DNA of 64,000 nt. It comes from Bombyx mori. Its lineage: Eukaryota > Arthropoda > Insecta > Lepidoptera > Bombycidae. Below are positions 32,601 through 42,069 of the stretch, one piece after another. The translations under genes and the position numbers were made by a program. Every line of letters begins with the position of its first letter. Position 1 is the stretch's first letter. Under the pieces are notes generated by a model. That model was given only the letters and a program-made list of their open reading frames with translations, did no database searches and was not told where the DNA came from. The stretch covers positions 4,404,501 to 4,468,500 of the forward strand of contig NC_085128.1 in assembly GCF_030269925.1 (NCBI RefSeq). Direction: 5' to 3'.

Positions 32601-35399
32601 ATTTTTTTTGTCACCTTCAACGTTCTGTTTTTAAATGAATGTGAGATTTCGACAAATTTCATTTTTTATCACATCTCTATTCACAGTTAACATAATAACA
32701 CATGCTTTACGCTCTCAGACATTCCTGTAGTGTTCAATAAGCTTAAATAACTTTCAAAATGTTTCAAAATGCTTGCTTATATTGCTAATATTGTACATTT
32801 CATGTATTTTACAGACAACCTACCGGCAAACATAATGTTGACAATGCGAGTGCTGGTGAATGCGTTCAGCGACCTCCCCGGAGAGATGCTGGTGCTGGCC
32901 GCCAGGGAAACCGTTATGCATTCACTCATATGCCTCACACAACTCAATAACAACACTCAGGTCAGTATGCACTCGGTACGGTTTGATTGTGCCCCTGAGA
33001 TGTCGCTTCGAAATTCACTTTACAATTGTATAAGCCATTTTGTACTTTGCCACACATGTTTTTTTATTTTTTATTGCTTAGATGGGTGGACGAGCTCACA
33101 GCTCACCTGGTGTTAAGTGGTCACTGGAGCCCATAGACATCTACAATGTAAATGCGCCACCCACCTTGAGATATAAGTTTTAAGTTCTCAGTACAGTTAC
33201 AACGGCTGCCCCACCCTTCAAACCGAAACGCATTACTGCTTCACGGCAGAAATAGGCAGGGCGGTAGTACCTACCCGCGTGGACTCACAAGAGGTCCTAC
33301 CACTAGTAAATTTTATTTATTAACCACAGGATATGAACTGTATCCTACTTTGAGGGAGTAATTACAGGGAAAAAAAAACAATTTGCATTGAAATATGTCA
33401 CCTAGGTCAGATGCGGCGCAATCAATTCTAAGTTCATTGCTCTTTAGGTCGTCCCGTACCATTCTGGTTTAGGGATTAGTAAAAACACAGTATTTTGTGT
33501 GGTAATAGTATCGAAGTAAACCGGATAGCGTGCGGACTCACAAGAGATCCTACCACCAGTAATGCAAACCAAGTGTAAATGCAGTTTGTAACATGCAAAC
33601 GGGTGACGATTGATTTCAGGTAGCGGCGTGTTCCTTGCTACTGAACCTGTCGGTCGCCCTCGCCCAGCAGCCGGACAGCGTGGAGCTCGCCGAGTGCGTG
33701 CTTCAGCTCCTCAACAAGATCACAGATAACGAAGCGTATTTCAGGTAAAGGATAAATTAAGATAACTAAAAAAGACTGCCATCTAAAAGATTTCTGGGAA
33801 TGTATAGTGTAGAAAAAAAAACTATCTTATTGTAAGTGTGTAAGGATGTGTGGTAAATGAGTGAAAGAGGCATGTAACGCTGTGAACGATGAGGGAATAT
33901 AAAAATAACAAAATCTCATTCAACCACATAATGCCTCATTATAACAAAAAAAAAAGTTTTGTGTAGTGTGGTGGGACACCGGATAGGAACGAAGTTCCAT
34001 ATTATAAAAATATTAATTTTAAGTTCTATTCGAAGTATAAAGAAGATAAAACTGGAGGTCTCGCAACAACCTACGGTAACGTGCGAACTTATTGCAGTAC
34101 ACTTCATTCACGGTTGTTTGCATAAGAGTTAGTGTATTGCGCAAACAAACGCTCTGAGATCGTGGTCAATTAATAATAAAAAATATATTATTTTTTGTAC
34201 GTTATTAAAAAGTTAAGTCGTACACTGTGTGCATTACTAATAAAAAAACTTACGTTACGGACGTTTTTTCCCGGTTAGGGTACCCCTCCGCATCGTCCCA
34301 TAAAGAACTTCGTTCTAATAAAACATTCCGTGTTTATGGGTAACAAAAACTGACAAATATACCCGTTTAAATATATACATATGTATAGATAATAAAAACC
34401 CAGGCAAAGAGCATACATACCTGTTCATCACAGTTTGCTTGATATGGGAATCGAACCCACGACGCTCGGCGCAAGTCAGGGAGGGGCGCTATCTACTACA
34501 CCACCGAGTTAGTCCATGTCATCAAAGTCTTAAACAAAACAAAAGCTAAATGACGTGTCGTATTAACATTTAATCTATCTACTGCACTAAAGACTCAGTA
34601 TTACGATTCGATTTGTAAATCTGTCGCTGCGTAAAATTACGAACCGACAAACGCTTCAGTGTGCTTAGTGCGAGTTCCTTAACGTTCTCGATAGCGTAAA
34701 AGTTAACCCAATTTTGTATGCAGTTGGAACAGCGCTTCTAGCGGCAAACGTACGCAAACGATCCCATTCCATACAAATTGAGCTAACTTTTACGCTATCG
34801 AGAGCGTTAAAAAACTCGCACTAAGCACACAGATATGTTCAACGTGATTTCTGTCATGTTATATTTATTAGAATAAAAAAGCGGAAGTGTCCTAATCCAC
34901 TGTATAAAATATCTTTATGAGATTTAATTAAAAACCCACTCGACTGCTTTTACGCGCATAATTAACAAACACATAATATTCTTTCACATTTAGAATATAG
35001 GTATAGATTTGAACTAAATTTAATAGTTAAAAAAGTTCACCTTAAAAATAAGATGTTGCCAGAATCCCAATTATAAACTTTATGACAAATGCCTTTAGAT
35101 AATTCTGTTCGTAAAGCAGTTTCACTTTTGAAAAAACACTTTACATAAACTTACTTGTGTCAAACAGTAGAATAATTTATATCATAAAGCTTAATACGCC
35201 TTTTTTTTCTGATTACAGAGGGTTGGTAGCCCTGGGAACTCTTTTAGCGGAATCTCCAAATAAAATTCAACTACAATCAAAAATAGTATCGCATACGCAG
35301 ATACACAGCAGGTTGAAAAGGGACAGCACTACAAATCCAAGTGACGCCACCTTGAGGAAAATTTCTATCTGCTCCCAACAAGTACTTAGGCTTTTATAA
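20686..35399 (+). CDS. PLAA: Phospholipase A2-activating protein (PLAA/Ufd3/Doa1)
   Basis: Sixteen exons join in frame to 772 aa (human PLAA is about 795): 20686-20822, 20894-21127, 21395-21585, 21762-21903, 24586-24743, 25012-25153, 25595-25775, 26159-26268, 26897-26986, 29669-29839, 30679-30802, 31742-31802, 32276-32401, 32815-32960, 33620-33744, 35219-35399. All introns are GT-AG. Residues ~1-300 are WD40 repeats ([31 protein letters not shown]). Residues ~335-460 form the PFU ubiquitin-binding domain ([30 protein letters not shown]). A Pro/Gly linker follows (exon 10), and residues ~515-772 are the armadillo-like PUL domain that binds p97/Cdc48. Family knowledge: PLAA supports ubiquitin turnover, sorting of ubiquitinated cargo to lysosomes, and organelle clearance. 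The ATG in AACAATGGC gives the expected [11 protein letters not shown]-terminus. An AATAAA lies at 35629. Introns 4-15 are loaded with transposons, but no coding exon is broken. Confidence 0.96.
22570..23860 (-). mobile_element. R1-clade non-LTR retrotransposon, 3' part
   Basis: A very GC-rich insert in PLAA intron 4, flanked by a perfect 14-base target-site duplication AAATAAATTTTACC (22570-22583 and 23847-23860). The element occupies 22584-23846 on the minus strand, with a poly(A) tail seen as poly(T) at left. The minus frame 23709-23200 encodes the end of the reverse-transcriptase ORF2: [12 protein letters not shown], then a zinc knuckle [19 protein letters not shown], then CPAF, as in R1/TRAS/SART-like ORF2 proteins. 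The 5' part is missing (typical 5' truncation). Known R1-clade members are often site-specific; this copy sits in an ordinary AT-rich intron. Confidence 0.85.
23990..24150. repeat. Dispersed repeat fragment
   Basis: GGCACTACAAAGTCTGCCGG followed by GTCAACTAGT looks like the end of a dispersed retroposon. It lies in PLAA intron 4. The family is not named with certainty. Confidence 0.35.
25390..25465 (-). mobile_element. BMC1 LINE 3'-end fragment
   Basis: Short copy of the BMC1 3' terminus in reverse: ATAGCCTTGAGAGACCATTT, AGCGTAACC, GTGAGCTCACGGGGCTCAAA. It lies in PLAA intron 6. Confidence 0.75.
25790..25905 (+). repeat. Bm1 SINE middle fragment
   Basis: In PLAA intron 7, starting 15 bases after the exon 7 donor. 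CGACTTCCGCGGTGATGGGA matches the Bm1 middle region, followed by CTGGTGGTAGGTCTTGTGAG on the plus strand. Confidence 0.8.
26425..26600. repeat. Dispersed repeat fragment in PLAA intron 8
   Basis: AGCTGTTACTAGCGACTTCG, then CTCGCGTGG, is a motif type common at the ends of dispersed lepidopteran elements. Boundaries unclear. Confidence 0.35.
27031..28641 (-). repeat. Full-length Bm1 SINE split by a DNA transposon
   Basis: Left part 27031-27354 carries the Bm1 body. Right part 28536-28641 carries the tRNA-like head (complement of GGATTCGAACACCGGTGC, ending GGCCACGACGACTTC). The two halves are collinear with the uninterrupted copy at 1831-2258, so this is one Bm1 opened at GAGTAC|GTATTT by the element at 27355-28533. 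It lies in PLAA intron 9. Confidence 0.9.
27355..28533 (-). mobile_element. pogo-like DNA transposon, degenerate
   Basis: 1179 bases with near-perfect terminal inverted repeats (CCGTAAAATGGGGCGATTAG at left, CCGGTAAAATGGGGCGTTTA read from the right), flanked by TA at 27353 and 28534. On the minus strand near 27960-27830 a decayed frame reads [14 protein letters not shown] and then GGQKCLS. This resembles the pogo/Tigger-type helix-turn-helix N-terminus. No intact transposase remains. An alternative reading is a GTAC four-base duplication with one base less at each end. Confidence 0.75.
29233..29275 (+). repeat. tRNA-like A-box fragment
   Basis: GACTCGTTGGCGCAGTAGTT resembles a tRNA/SINE head with an A box, but no B box follows. 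It is a probable SINE stub in PLAA intron 9. Confidence 0.3.
29833..30056 (+). mobile_element. BMC1 LINE tail inserted at a PLAA splice donor
   Basis: A 5'-truncated BMC1 tail occupies 29844-30045: CAGCCCACTGAGTTTCTCGC, GAAGCACGGCTCTTGCTAGG, GCTTAGGTAAGGAAAAAAA. It is flanked by an 11-base target-site duplication ATATCAGGTAA at 29833-29843 and 30046-30056. The duplicated bases contain the last bases of PLAA exon 10 and its GT donor, so the 5' splice site now exists twice. Confidence 0.9.
30051..30370. repeat. Tandem duplication, ~164-base period
   Basis: Two direct units (30051-30214 and 30215 to about 30370) each begin AGGTAACGAAAACATTTT. They share GAGACTGAGACTT, GAAGCCGC and GGTTCGATGACGTCATTTGT. 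They lie just right of the BMC1 insertion in PLAA intron 10. The unit start is the ancestral intron start, so the GT donor context is copied again. Confidence 0.85.
30890..31135. mobile_element. hAT-like non-autonomous element
   Basis: The left end CACGGGTTCCCAAACTTATT and the right end (reverse complement CAGCCTTTCCCAAAGTGGGC) form imperfect terminal inverted repeats of the CAGxGGTTCCCAAA type seen in many hAT elements. The flanks ATCTAAGT and ATCCAAAT fit a decayed 8-base duplication. No transposase. It lies in PLAA intron 11. Confidence 0.5.
31825..32057 (-). repeat. Bm1 SINE, headless copy
   Basis: Bm1 body in reverse (GAGCTCACGGCCCACC to CGTCCTACCACCAGTA). It lies in PLAA intron 12, directly left of a second Bm1 copy in the opposite orientation. 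Confidence 0.88.
32071..32243 (+). repeat. Bm1 SINE 3' fragment with target-site duplication
   Basis: Plus-strand Bm1 tail (TTATATCTCAAGGTGGGTGG, then GAGCTCGTCCACCCATC, then GCAATAAAAAATAAT). It is flanked by the direct repeat AATTCGAAACT at 32071-32081 and 32233-32243. It forms an inverted pair with the copy at 31825-32057 and ends 33 bases before PLAA exon 13. Confidence 0.85.
32425..32540. repeat. Dispersed repeat with TATAACGCG-type motifs
   Basis: Recurrent short motifs (TTATAACACGGTAC, TTATAACGCG, TATAACGCGGGG) just after PLAA exon 13. A related stretch (TTTTATAACACAGTACTTG) occurs near 63010. Probably a degenerate transposon end; family uncertain. Confidence 0.4.
33068..33535 (-). 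repeat. Composite repeat: Bm1 body plus foreign head
   Basis: Reverse-complement partner of the composite at 16884-17345. Bm1 body at 33073-33308, then the non-Bm1 block (CCTACTTTGAGGGAGTAATT, GTCAGATGCGGCGCAATC, TTGCTCTTTAGGTCGTCCC) to about 33533. A second short Bm1 piece (GCGGACTCACAAGAGATCCT, ACCACCAGTAA) follows immediately at 33532-33562, as if the block had been set into a Bm1 copy. It lies in PLAA intron 14. Confidence 0.75.
34240..34516 (-). repeat. tRNA-derived SINE, second family
   Basis: On the minus strand the head reads ACTCGGTGGTGTAGTAGATA (A box), then GTGGGTTCGATTCCCATAT (B box). It continues leftwards into an unrelated body. No acceptor stem closes, so it is not a tRNA gene. 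It lies in PLAA intron 15 and is distinct from Bm1 and from the copy at 505-720. Confidence 0.65.
34657..34832. mobile_element. Fold-back MITE
   Basis: 170 bases (34660-34829) that fold on themselves: the left arm starts TGTGCTTAGTGCGAGTTCCT and continues TCTCGATAGCGTAAAAGTTA. The right arm is its near-perfect complement over about 65 bases, leaving a loop of roughly 35 bases. It is flanked by CAG on both sides (34657-34659, 34830-34832), a possible 3-base duplication. No coding capacity. It lies in PLAA intron 15. Confidence 0.85.
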
Positions 35400-36441
35400 A
35401 ACATGACTGGTTTTAAATATAAGACTGTTATTTAATATCATGCTGTCTTCGTTTTATCCTATATAGCAATAATTGTTGTGTACATTATTTTTATAAATCC
35501 ATTCATTAACTAAAGAAATAGCTGCACAATTAAATTTTTTAAAGAACGAGATTGTTATAAATTAAACACAGTTATTTAATGAAATGTGTATTTTTCATAT
35601 GTCGAGTTTCACAGATACTATGCTTGTGAATAAACGATTTTTCTTTTTTTTTTGTAATATTTGAATTAATATAAATTGTAATAAAAATAACAAAATCTTT
35701 CATTTTACAACTAATTCATACATATTTACATTATATTATTTGCTCTTCGTGAGCTACATAAAACCACATTACATCACAATAATAATAATAATATTATACA
35801 AGTGTACTATAAAAAATTAGAATAGAAAAATTTTCATTGAAGTTACATAATTCATGTGCTAAGTAACAAATTTTATTGTAGTCAGTTTTTTTAGCTAACC
35901 AATCAATTTACCAAATCAAAATCAGCAATTGAGCACCATTAGTTACAAATACAATACAGCTATAATTCAGATTTAAATTGAGAAAAAAATTGCTCTGATT
36001 TTATTTATCACACAAAAGTTAATTGCTTAAACTTTAAAAAAATACAATATATACTTGAGACTCGGGCATGATGTATACTAGTTAATGGATATGACCTACG
36101 CAGTGTTATTCTCTAGCATGCTTCATCAATATATTGACATATCGTGGCATAAGCATATAATTTTATATTTGTAAAAAAATATTATATTATAATAATATAT
36201 TATGTTCTAACTATGATTGAAACAACTTAAGCATGATACTCTATACTTTGCGATCTATTCATTGCTTAGTTAATGTGTTTAAAGTATAGATGTCGCTTCA
36301 GATGGTTTTTATAGTATAATATTTAATAATACTGACTTGATTACTAAAAGAGTTTTCAACAAGGAAGATGCTATTACAATACATGAAACTTGAAGTTGTT
36401 TCAAACATGTGGAACTAGCATTAATGACGTGAGCCGATAGT
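35400..36441. other. Convergent intergenic: 3' UTRs of PLAA and IST1
   Basis: Very AT-rich. AATAAA for PLAA is at 35629-35634. On the minus strand a candidate AATAAA for IST1 is at about 36005-36000, though others exist. No gene seen. Confidence 0.5.
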
Positions 36442-39400
36442 TTACTTTTTCTTCTTCAACTCTTCAAACCGCCGGTTCAGATCATCGAAGTCGATCTCAT
36501 CAGAGGGACCAGGAGCGTTCGCGGCGTTGTTGGAAGTGTTCGAGTTGTTGCTGTTTGGGACTGAGGGTAGAACCAAGTCGGACGGCACAGAGGGAAGCTC
36601 AGGCAGTTCCGGGAAATAGTTCGATGGCGGCGCCCTTGACCTCGGCTGGGGTGTGGGCACGTGGGCAGGCTGAAATTAATACTTAATTAATTAATAATCG
36701 ACATCACAACGTCATTATTGACACCCTTCCAGAGATTTGAGGTCGAAATCAAAATTGCACACGTGACTGCTTTGCGGCAGAAATAGGCATGATGATGGTA
36801 CCCACCCAGGCGGCCTCAAAATACTCTACCACAACCAATAATGTCAATTGAGAGTTGCAGTATGCTGGTATGATACTTTGAGAACGGTTCTGACCATTCT
36901 CCGGCGAATCGCCTACAAAACTCCTAAAAGAATTGGGATAGAAATAGTGAGATGTCAGTAATTATGGTCGAATTTAGATCATTGGGTGAACACTAGTGTA
37001 TGGTAATAATTTGGTTTATGGTACTACTGTACTAGTGAACTAGTATTAAAACACATGGACAAACAATATAGAACACTAATAAACAATGTGATAATGTGAA
37101 AATATACTAAAGCTTTAACAAAAAATTGCAATTTACAACTAAGAACAAAGCAAAATAATATCAAAATTACCAAATCGTGATGGATGCTGTCATAAGCGGG
37201 TGGTAAATTGCTCATTTCCTCCTGAAAATGATTTAAACCAAGAATTATGACAAGATTATTTTTCTCTAAATAGTGAGTAGTTCTGTCTCAGACTAATAAA
37301 TAATATAAATTTATTTTTATCTGCAAGAAGCATGCATTGCCTAATTGGTTGTGCCTTTCTGTGCTTTGTGTTAAGTTTTTTTCATTGCGTGGGTGAACGA
37401 GCTCATGGTTAAAATGGTACAAATTTATTAAGCCCCATAGACATTCCTCTTTGAGAAGTCTTAATTTTTAATTTAAAACGACTGCCCCAAATATTAAACC
37501 GCTATCCTAGATTGTTTCACAGAAGAATTAGGCAGGATGACAGTAATCAACAGTGCAAGCCTACAATATACTCCACCACTAGATATTGTAGACTAATGTG
37601 CTACGGTTCGAAAATAACACATTATTTAGTACGATTAGACCTACAAAACTTATACTAATCATTTTCAATTATCCTGAAGCATTCATATATTCTAGATTAA
37701 AGGTTAGACAAGTAAAATCTGATAAAATGTTTGCATGTTTCAAACTGGTGTCTATGTTATAAATGTATATCTAGTGACCACATCAATGCTAGTTATCCAT
37801 AGTGTAGTAGGCCCCCATAGTCCAAAAATAGTACTATGTCAGACAAATGTGTCTAAATATTTGTTTTTGTTTCTTTTGGCAAATTCACTAAACAATCTAA
37901 AAGAAACATTCAAAATACACAAAATTCCTAACTAATAAAATTAGTTCTACATCTTCAGACTAACCTAACCACCTGCTTTACTTACATGTATAACAACATC
38001 AACTAAATAATTAATGCATCTAGAAATGAATGTATGTATGATACACATATGATACACGAAAATGGTTCAATTTGAACTTACCTGTAGAAAACTATTGCTA
38101 AAATTCTTAGAGTCTGTCCCAGGGGGCATGGCGTACCCGATAGGAGGCTGGTTCGGAACTCCATAACTTGCAGGTGGAGTTGCTATGAAGCCACCCGCTT
38201 TTCCACCAGATGCTTCCTTAAATCAGAATTATGTGTTATTTTATAACTTGTAATCAACATTATGCATATAAACTAATATTGGTAAATGTTCATTTTATAT
38301 ATTTTTTTACAAATATACATAGTTAGTGAAAATAAAGAAACTAAAATTTTATGTTCCACCTATGATAGGACATTATTTTAAAAGCACAAGGTCACGTACC
38401 ACTTTCTATTAATTTCTGTTACAAAGCAGTCATGTGTTAGGGTTAAACGGCCTTTATATTACACCTTTGAAAATTTTACTTCATACCTCAAGGTAGATGG
38501 CAGGATTCACATTGTGATATCTATATGCAGTGATCACTTAACATAAGCATGCTCACCCACCAAAACAACAAAATAAAATTAATTAAAAACTCACAGTCGG
38601 ATAGGTAAAGGGTTGTACAGTTGGAGGTGGTAGATTAGGCATCTGCATTGTTGGTTGTGGAGGATAACCAATGAAGCCTGGAGGCATTGGAGGTCCATTT
38701 ACATCTATCAGTAGCGCATCATGACCTATGAACGAAACAAATTGTAAACCAGAAATATAATGTGGAAATCTCCAAGACCCAGAATAAACATAAATAAATA
38801 TTAATTAGAGTATGTACTTTCAATATTAAAAGAGATACACATAAAGAGTGAACACCAGTTTCACATCAGACCTGACATGCACAATTTAATTGTTTATTAG
38901 ACATTTCTACTTTTGACTTACCCTCTTCTGCCCTCATAACTTGTTCATCAGGGGTGTACTCAACATTGTAATTCTTAGCAATTTCAATGAGATATTTCTC
39001 AACTAATATTTTAGGTGGACTGTGCACAGACATTTTGTGCTTCAATTTGTCACTTATTGTGTTCACATTCTCGCCTCTACATGCATCAGCATATACCTTT
39101 CCATATTTTGCAGTGAGCAAGTCAGATATTATTTTTAATTCCTGCAAAAAAATATTGATTTCATTTATTGAACTTGATTAAGTTGCACTATTTATTTTAT
39201 ATTGTATCAATTTTAAATATTAAAATTAACAAATACATCACTGTACCGTTATTCTAAGCTTGTTGTTCATCATACAGATCAGGTGACACCCTTGTACTGA
39301 GATTATTTGCAACATTTACACGTAAAATAATAACTATGTAGTTTACAGTCTCATTTGTTCTATCATTCTACTATACAGTGGTACCTAGATATGCGAGTGC

Positions 39401-40763
39401 CTTAATATATGTGTTTTCAGAAATGAGCCACCGAGCGAGCAATACTTTGCTTTGAGATGAGAGCAAGATTTGAGATACGACTAATCGCACACTACATCTA
39501 ATATTTGGTCTGCATTTTTTGCTTTTTATACATTTACAAAACATAATCACAATTATTTTTATAACCATGGGTCCAAAGAAGATGATGTCTTCACTTCACT
39601 TGTTCTTTTATGTTTTTATAGAATAGGTATCTGTTATTTATAAATAAATGTTTCTTCTTGTAAATATATTTTTCTTATTCAAAAACAAAAATGACTGAGG
39701 TGGTTTTATGGGAGCTGGAACGGATTAATGACGTTCCAATTAATTTCAACGGGGAAAATTTCTTTGAGATACGAGCAATTTGACCGATGAGCAAGGTTAC
39801 AGAAAAAATTCAAGTCATATGTTGAGGTACCACTGTATATATAATATAGTGGAATTGAACTCCTATTGAATAATTTCTTTTGTCTTCTGATTAAGTTAAA
39901 GCTTTCCCTGGCATAGTCTAATATTAATCAGCCAGATCCTGTTGTAGTTATTGCTGAACCAACATTTGCCATCTCCAACAAAGCTTTTTAATCTGTTTTT
40001 TTTGCTTTGTCTAAGGTTCACGTCAAGAGTATATTTGAAGACATTCTCTAAGTTCAGATATTCATCTGTAAATATCCAATAATATGAACTGCCTCTAAGC
40101 TGTTAATAAAAGAATCTCTTACTTGTACATCTGTGTGCATCCTAGGAGCTACCCATATCAGAGTGGATATAGCTTCAGCAAGACCTTCATCGAGTTCCTT
40201 CATCTGAGTGACAAGACCAAACCTAGCTAGTATCAAGTCACAGTACATTTCTACTATTTCCATAGCCTCTACCATGTAGTCCTCTCTGGAAAACGAGTAA
40301 TATATTTTATATAGAATAAAGTTATTTATCCCGGTTGAGAAAGTAGTTAATAGAAATAGTAACAATAATTTTGTTGATGGAAGGTATCACCAATGTTATG
40401 ACAATGCTGTTATCGGATGGGGATATATTATAAACTGAAATTATTTATGACAGACTTTTAAAAGAAAAAGTAATTAAAATTCCAAGATATGTAAAGTAAC
40501 TAAGTACTTGATTTTGTTAAAGATGAAGACTAAATGAGCTCAAAAATTAAACGTCTTCGAATGCTTTTAATCATAATTTACCTTATTATGTGCTCCACTC
40601 TTATTTTGGCACGTTCACTTTTACCTGAAGCTATGTATTCAGCAATCTCTTTCCGTGATTTCTGCGCTAATTCCGTTTTCTTCTTCTCCAATAATTTTAG
40701 ACGGTTTATCGCTAATCTCAAATGGGTTTTGAGTTTGGTGTAATTTGGATTTGTCGAAAACAT
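36442..40763 (-). CDS. IST1: IST1 homologue (ESCRT-III-associated factor)
   Basis: Seven minus-strand exons join in frame to 369 aa (human IST1 is about 364): 40763-40582, 40285-40123, 39141-38922, 38725-38595, 38216-38082, 37221-37171, 36669-36442. All introns are GT-AG. Residues ~1-190 form the ESCRT-III-like IST1 helical domain (NYTKLKTHLRLAINRLKLLE, RKEIAEYIASGK, AMEIVEMYCDLILARFGL). Residues ~200-330 are a Pro-rich linker. The C-terminus DIDFDDL-like motif (EIDFDDLNRRFEELKKKK) is a strong MIM1 for binding MIT domains such as those of VPS4 and spastin. Family knowledge: IST1 forms filaments with CHMP1 and acts in endosomal tubule fission, cytokinesis and VPS4 control. The start in exon 1 (MFSTNPNYTK) matches the family. 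Introns carry old Bm1 fragments and one TIR element. Convergent with PLAA. Confidence 0.95.
36720..36845 (-). repeat. Old Bm1 fragment in IST1 intron 6
   Basis: TGCTTTGCGGCAGAAATAGG, then GGTACCCACCC and CTACCACAACCAATAATG match the Bm1 body in reverse with substantial divergence. Confidence 0.65.
37371..37590 (-). repeat. Old Bm1 copy in IST1 intron 5
   Basis: GTGGGTGAACGAGCTCATGG, AAGCCCCATAGACATT, TTGTTTCACAGAAGAATTAG and CCACCACTAGA are collinear with Bm1 in reverse. Confidence 0.65.
38380..38575 (+). repeat. Old Bm1 copy in IST1 intron 4
   Basis: AAGCAGTCATGTGTTAGGGT, CATACCTCAAGGTAGATGGC and GATCACTTAACATAAG followed by CTCACCCACCAAAAC are collinear with Bm1 on the plus strand; strongly diverged. 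Confidence 0.6.
39374..39837. mobile_element. TIR transposon, Tc1/mariner or pogo/Tigger type, non-autonomous
   Basis: 460 bases (39376-39835) bounded by inverted repeats. The left is CAGTGGTACCTAGATATGCG and the right, complemented, is CAGTGGTACCTCAACATATG. Both are flanked by TA. The inner repeats GATACGAGCAATTTG and GATGAGAGCAAGATTTGAGA are also related. No transposase frame. It lies in IST1 intron 2. Confidence 0.75.
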
Positions 40764-41878
40764 CTTTGTTCTCCAATAATTTTTTAGCTATTATTTTTGT
40801 TATTCCAACAAACCAAAAAAATAAATGGACGGACGAATCGAGTCGATGAGTAATCAATTAAAGTGTTGTATTGTATGAACTATGAGTAATCCTCACCATA
40901 ATCTATGATCCTCACTGAAGTACATGGAGTTAATATGTACCTACAACTGGAGTGCTGTCTAATGCCGAGAAATCGGTCTCGAAAGAGAATACTTTTTGGT
41001 CGCGGTGTCCTTGTCTAATGTGGTGACCATATATAATTTAATTATAGGACAAAATTATACACATGCATCAGTTTTGAATTTACCTTAAGTAATTCTGTGT
41101 AACCCTATGTAAATACAAAACACGTGCTTGCAACCTTTTATTTATGTAAATTCAATTCTAAACATTGCTTCGTCGTCATGGTGATTTTTTTCGACGGTTT
41201 TTTTTGGAAATTGCTGCGTTGTCGAAAATCTAGCACTGAGTTTTATTATAAACATCATTACCTCAGTTCTATTACTTAAACTTCCACAAACTCATGTTTA
41301 ACGTCCGAATACTCAACCGCGACTTAAATAATATATTATGTTGAACTTAATTACGCAATTCCTACTTTAATGTACTGGCTAAGTGGGCCGTGCAAATTAA
41401 TATTTGACACACTGAGTGAGACACTGAACAGACATGGTCTGCGCATATCGGGTGCTCTTTTCCTACATTCACATCTTTAATTGATTTAAAATTGCTTGTA
41501 TTTTTACTTCTGTGCTATTTTCATGACACGTGTATATTAGGTCTACTAGTTACATTTTAGGAAATAAAACACAATGGGTAATAAAATGAAATGAACTGAA
41601 ATTCATTTATTTGTTATATGTAGACAATTAAATAACTCTTAAATGACAAGTCAATACACATAACACGATACACATAGTACTTGATCTCTATTTACAAAAT
41701 ATTGGTTATACATATTATTATTATTAAGTTCAGTTAATTTTCTGTAGTCTTATAATATAACATTTCCTCTATTTTAAGTAAATTCTTTTTTTTTCAACGA
41801 AATACATAATTTATTTTAATCAATATCTAAGTGGACCATCAGTATCATTAAAATTTCGCAATTTAAATTTCAATTCAA
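40764..41878. other. IST1 upstream region and spacer
   Basis: Should hold the IST1 promoter and 5' UTR. No gene recognised and no defined promoter motif assignable. Confidence 0.4.
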
Positions 41879-42064
41879 TTAAAAATCGCCATTTTTCTCT
41901 AATAAATCTAAAATCGACTTTATATTTACAATCACTATTTCGCGACTTTTAAGTTTTTGTTTCAATACCTTAACATCTTGTCGTAATTTTGCTTTTCTCG
42001 GGGTATTTTTTATTTCTTGCGTTTGAGTACTTGATTCTTCTTGTTTGACCTTTATATAGGACAT
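41879..42064 (-). pseudogene. THAP transposase-like coiled-coil fragment
   Basis: A 61-codon frame (MSYIKVKQEESS ... LLEKNGDF, stop) has the basic coiled-coil look of the segment after the THAP domain in THAP/P-element-like proteins (TPRKAKLRQDVKVLKQKLK). No THAP domain or catalytic core was found next to it. It represents the module missing from the relic at 11597-12825, but I cannot show that both come from one element. It may be an exon of a decayed gene. Confidence 0.45.
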
Positions 42065-42069
42065 TTTCC

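Noticed and set aside
34440..34516. Possible tRNA gene on the minus strand
   Set aside because: Same reason: tRNA-like head only, followed by a repeat body and not a cloverleaf end.
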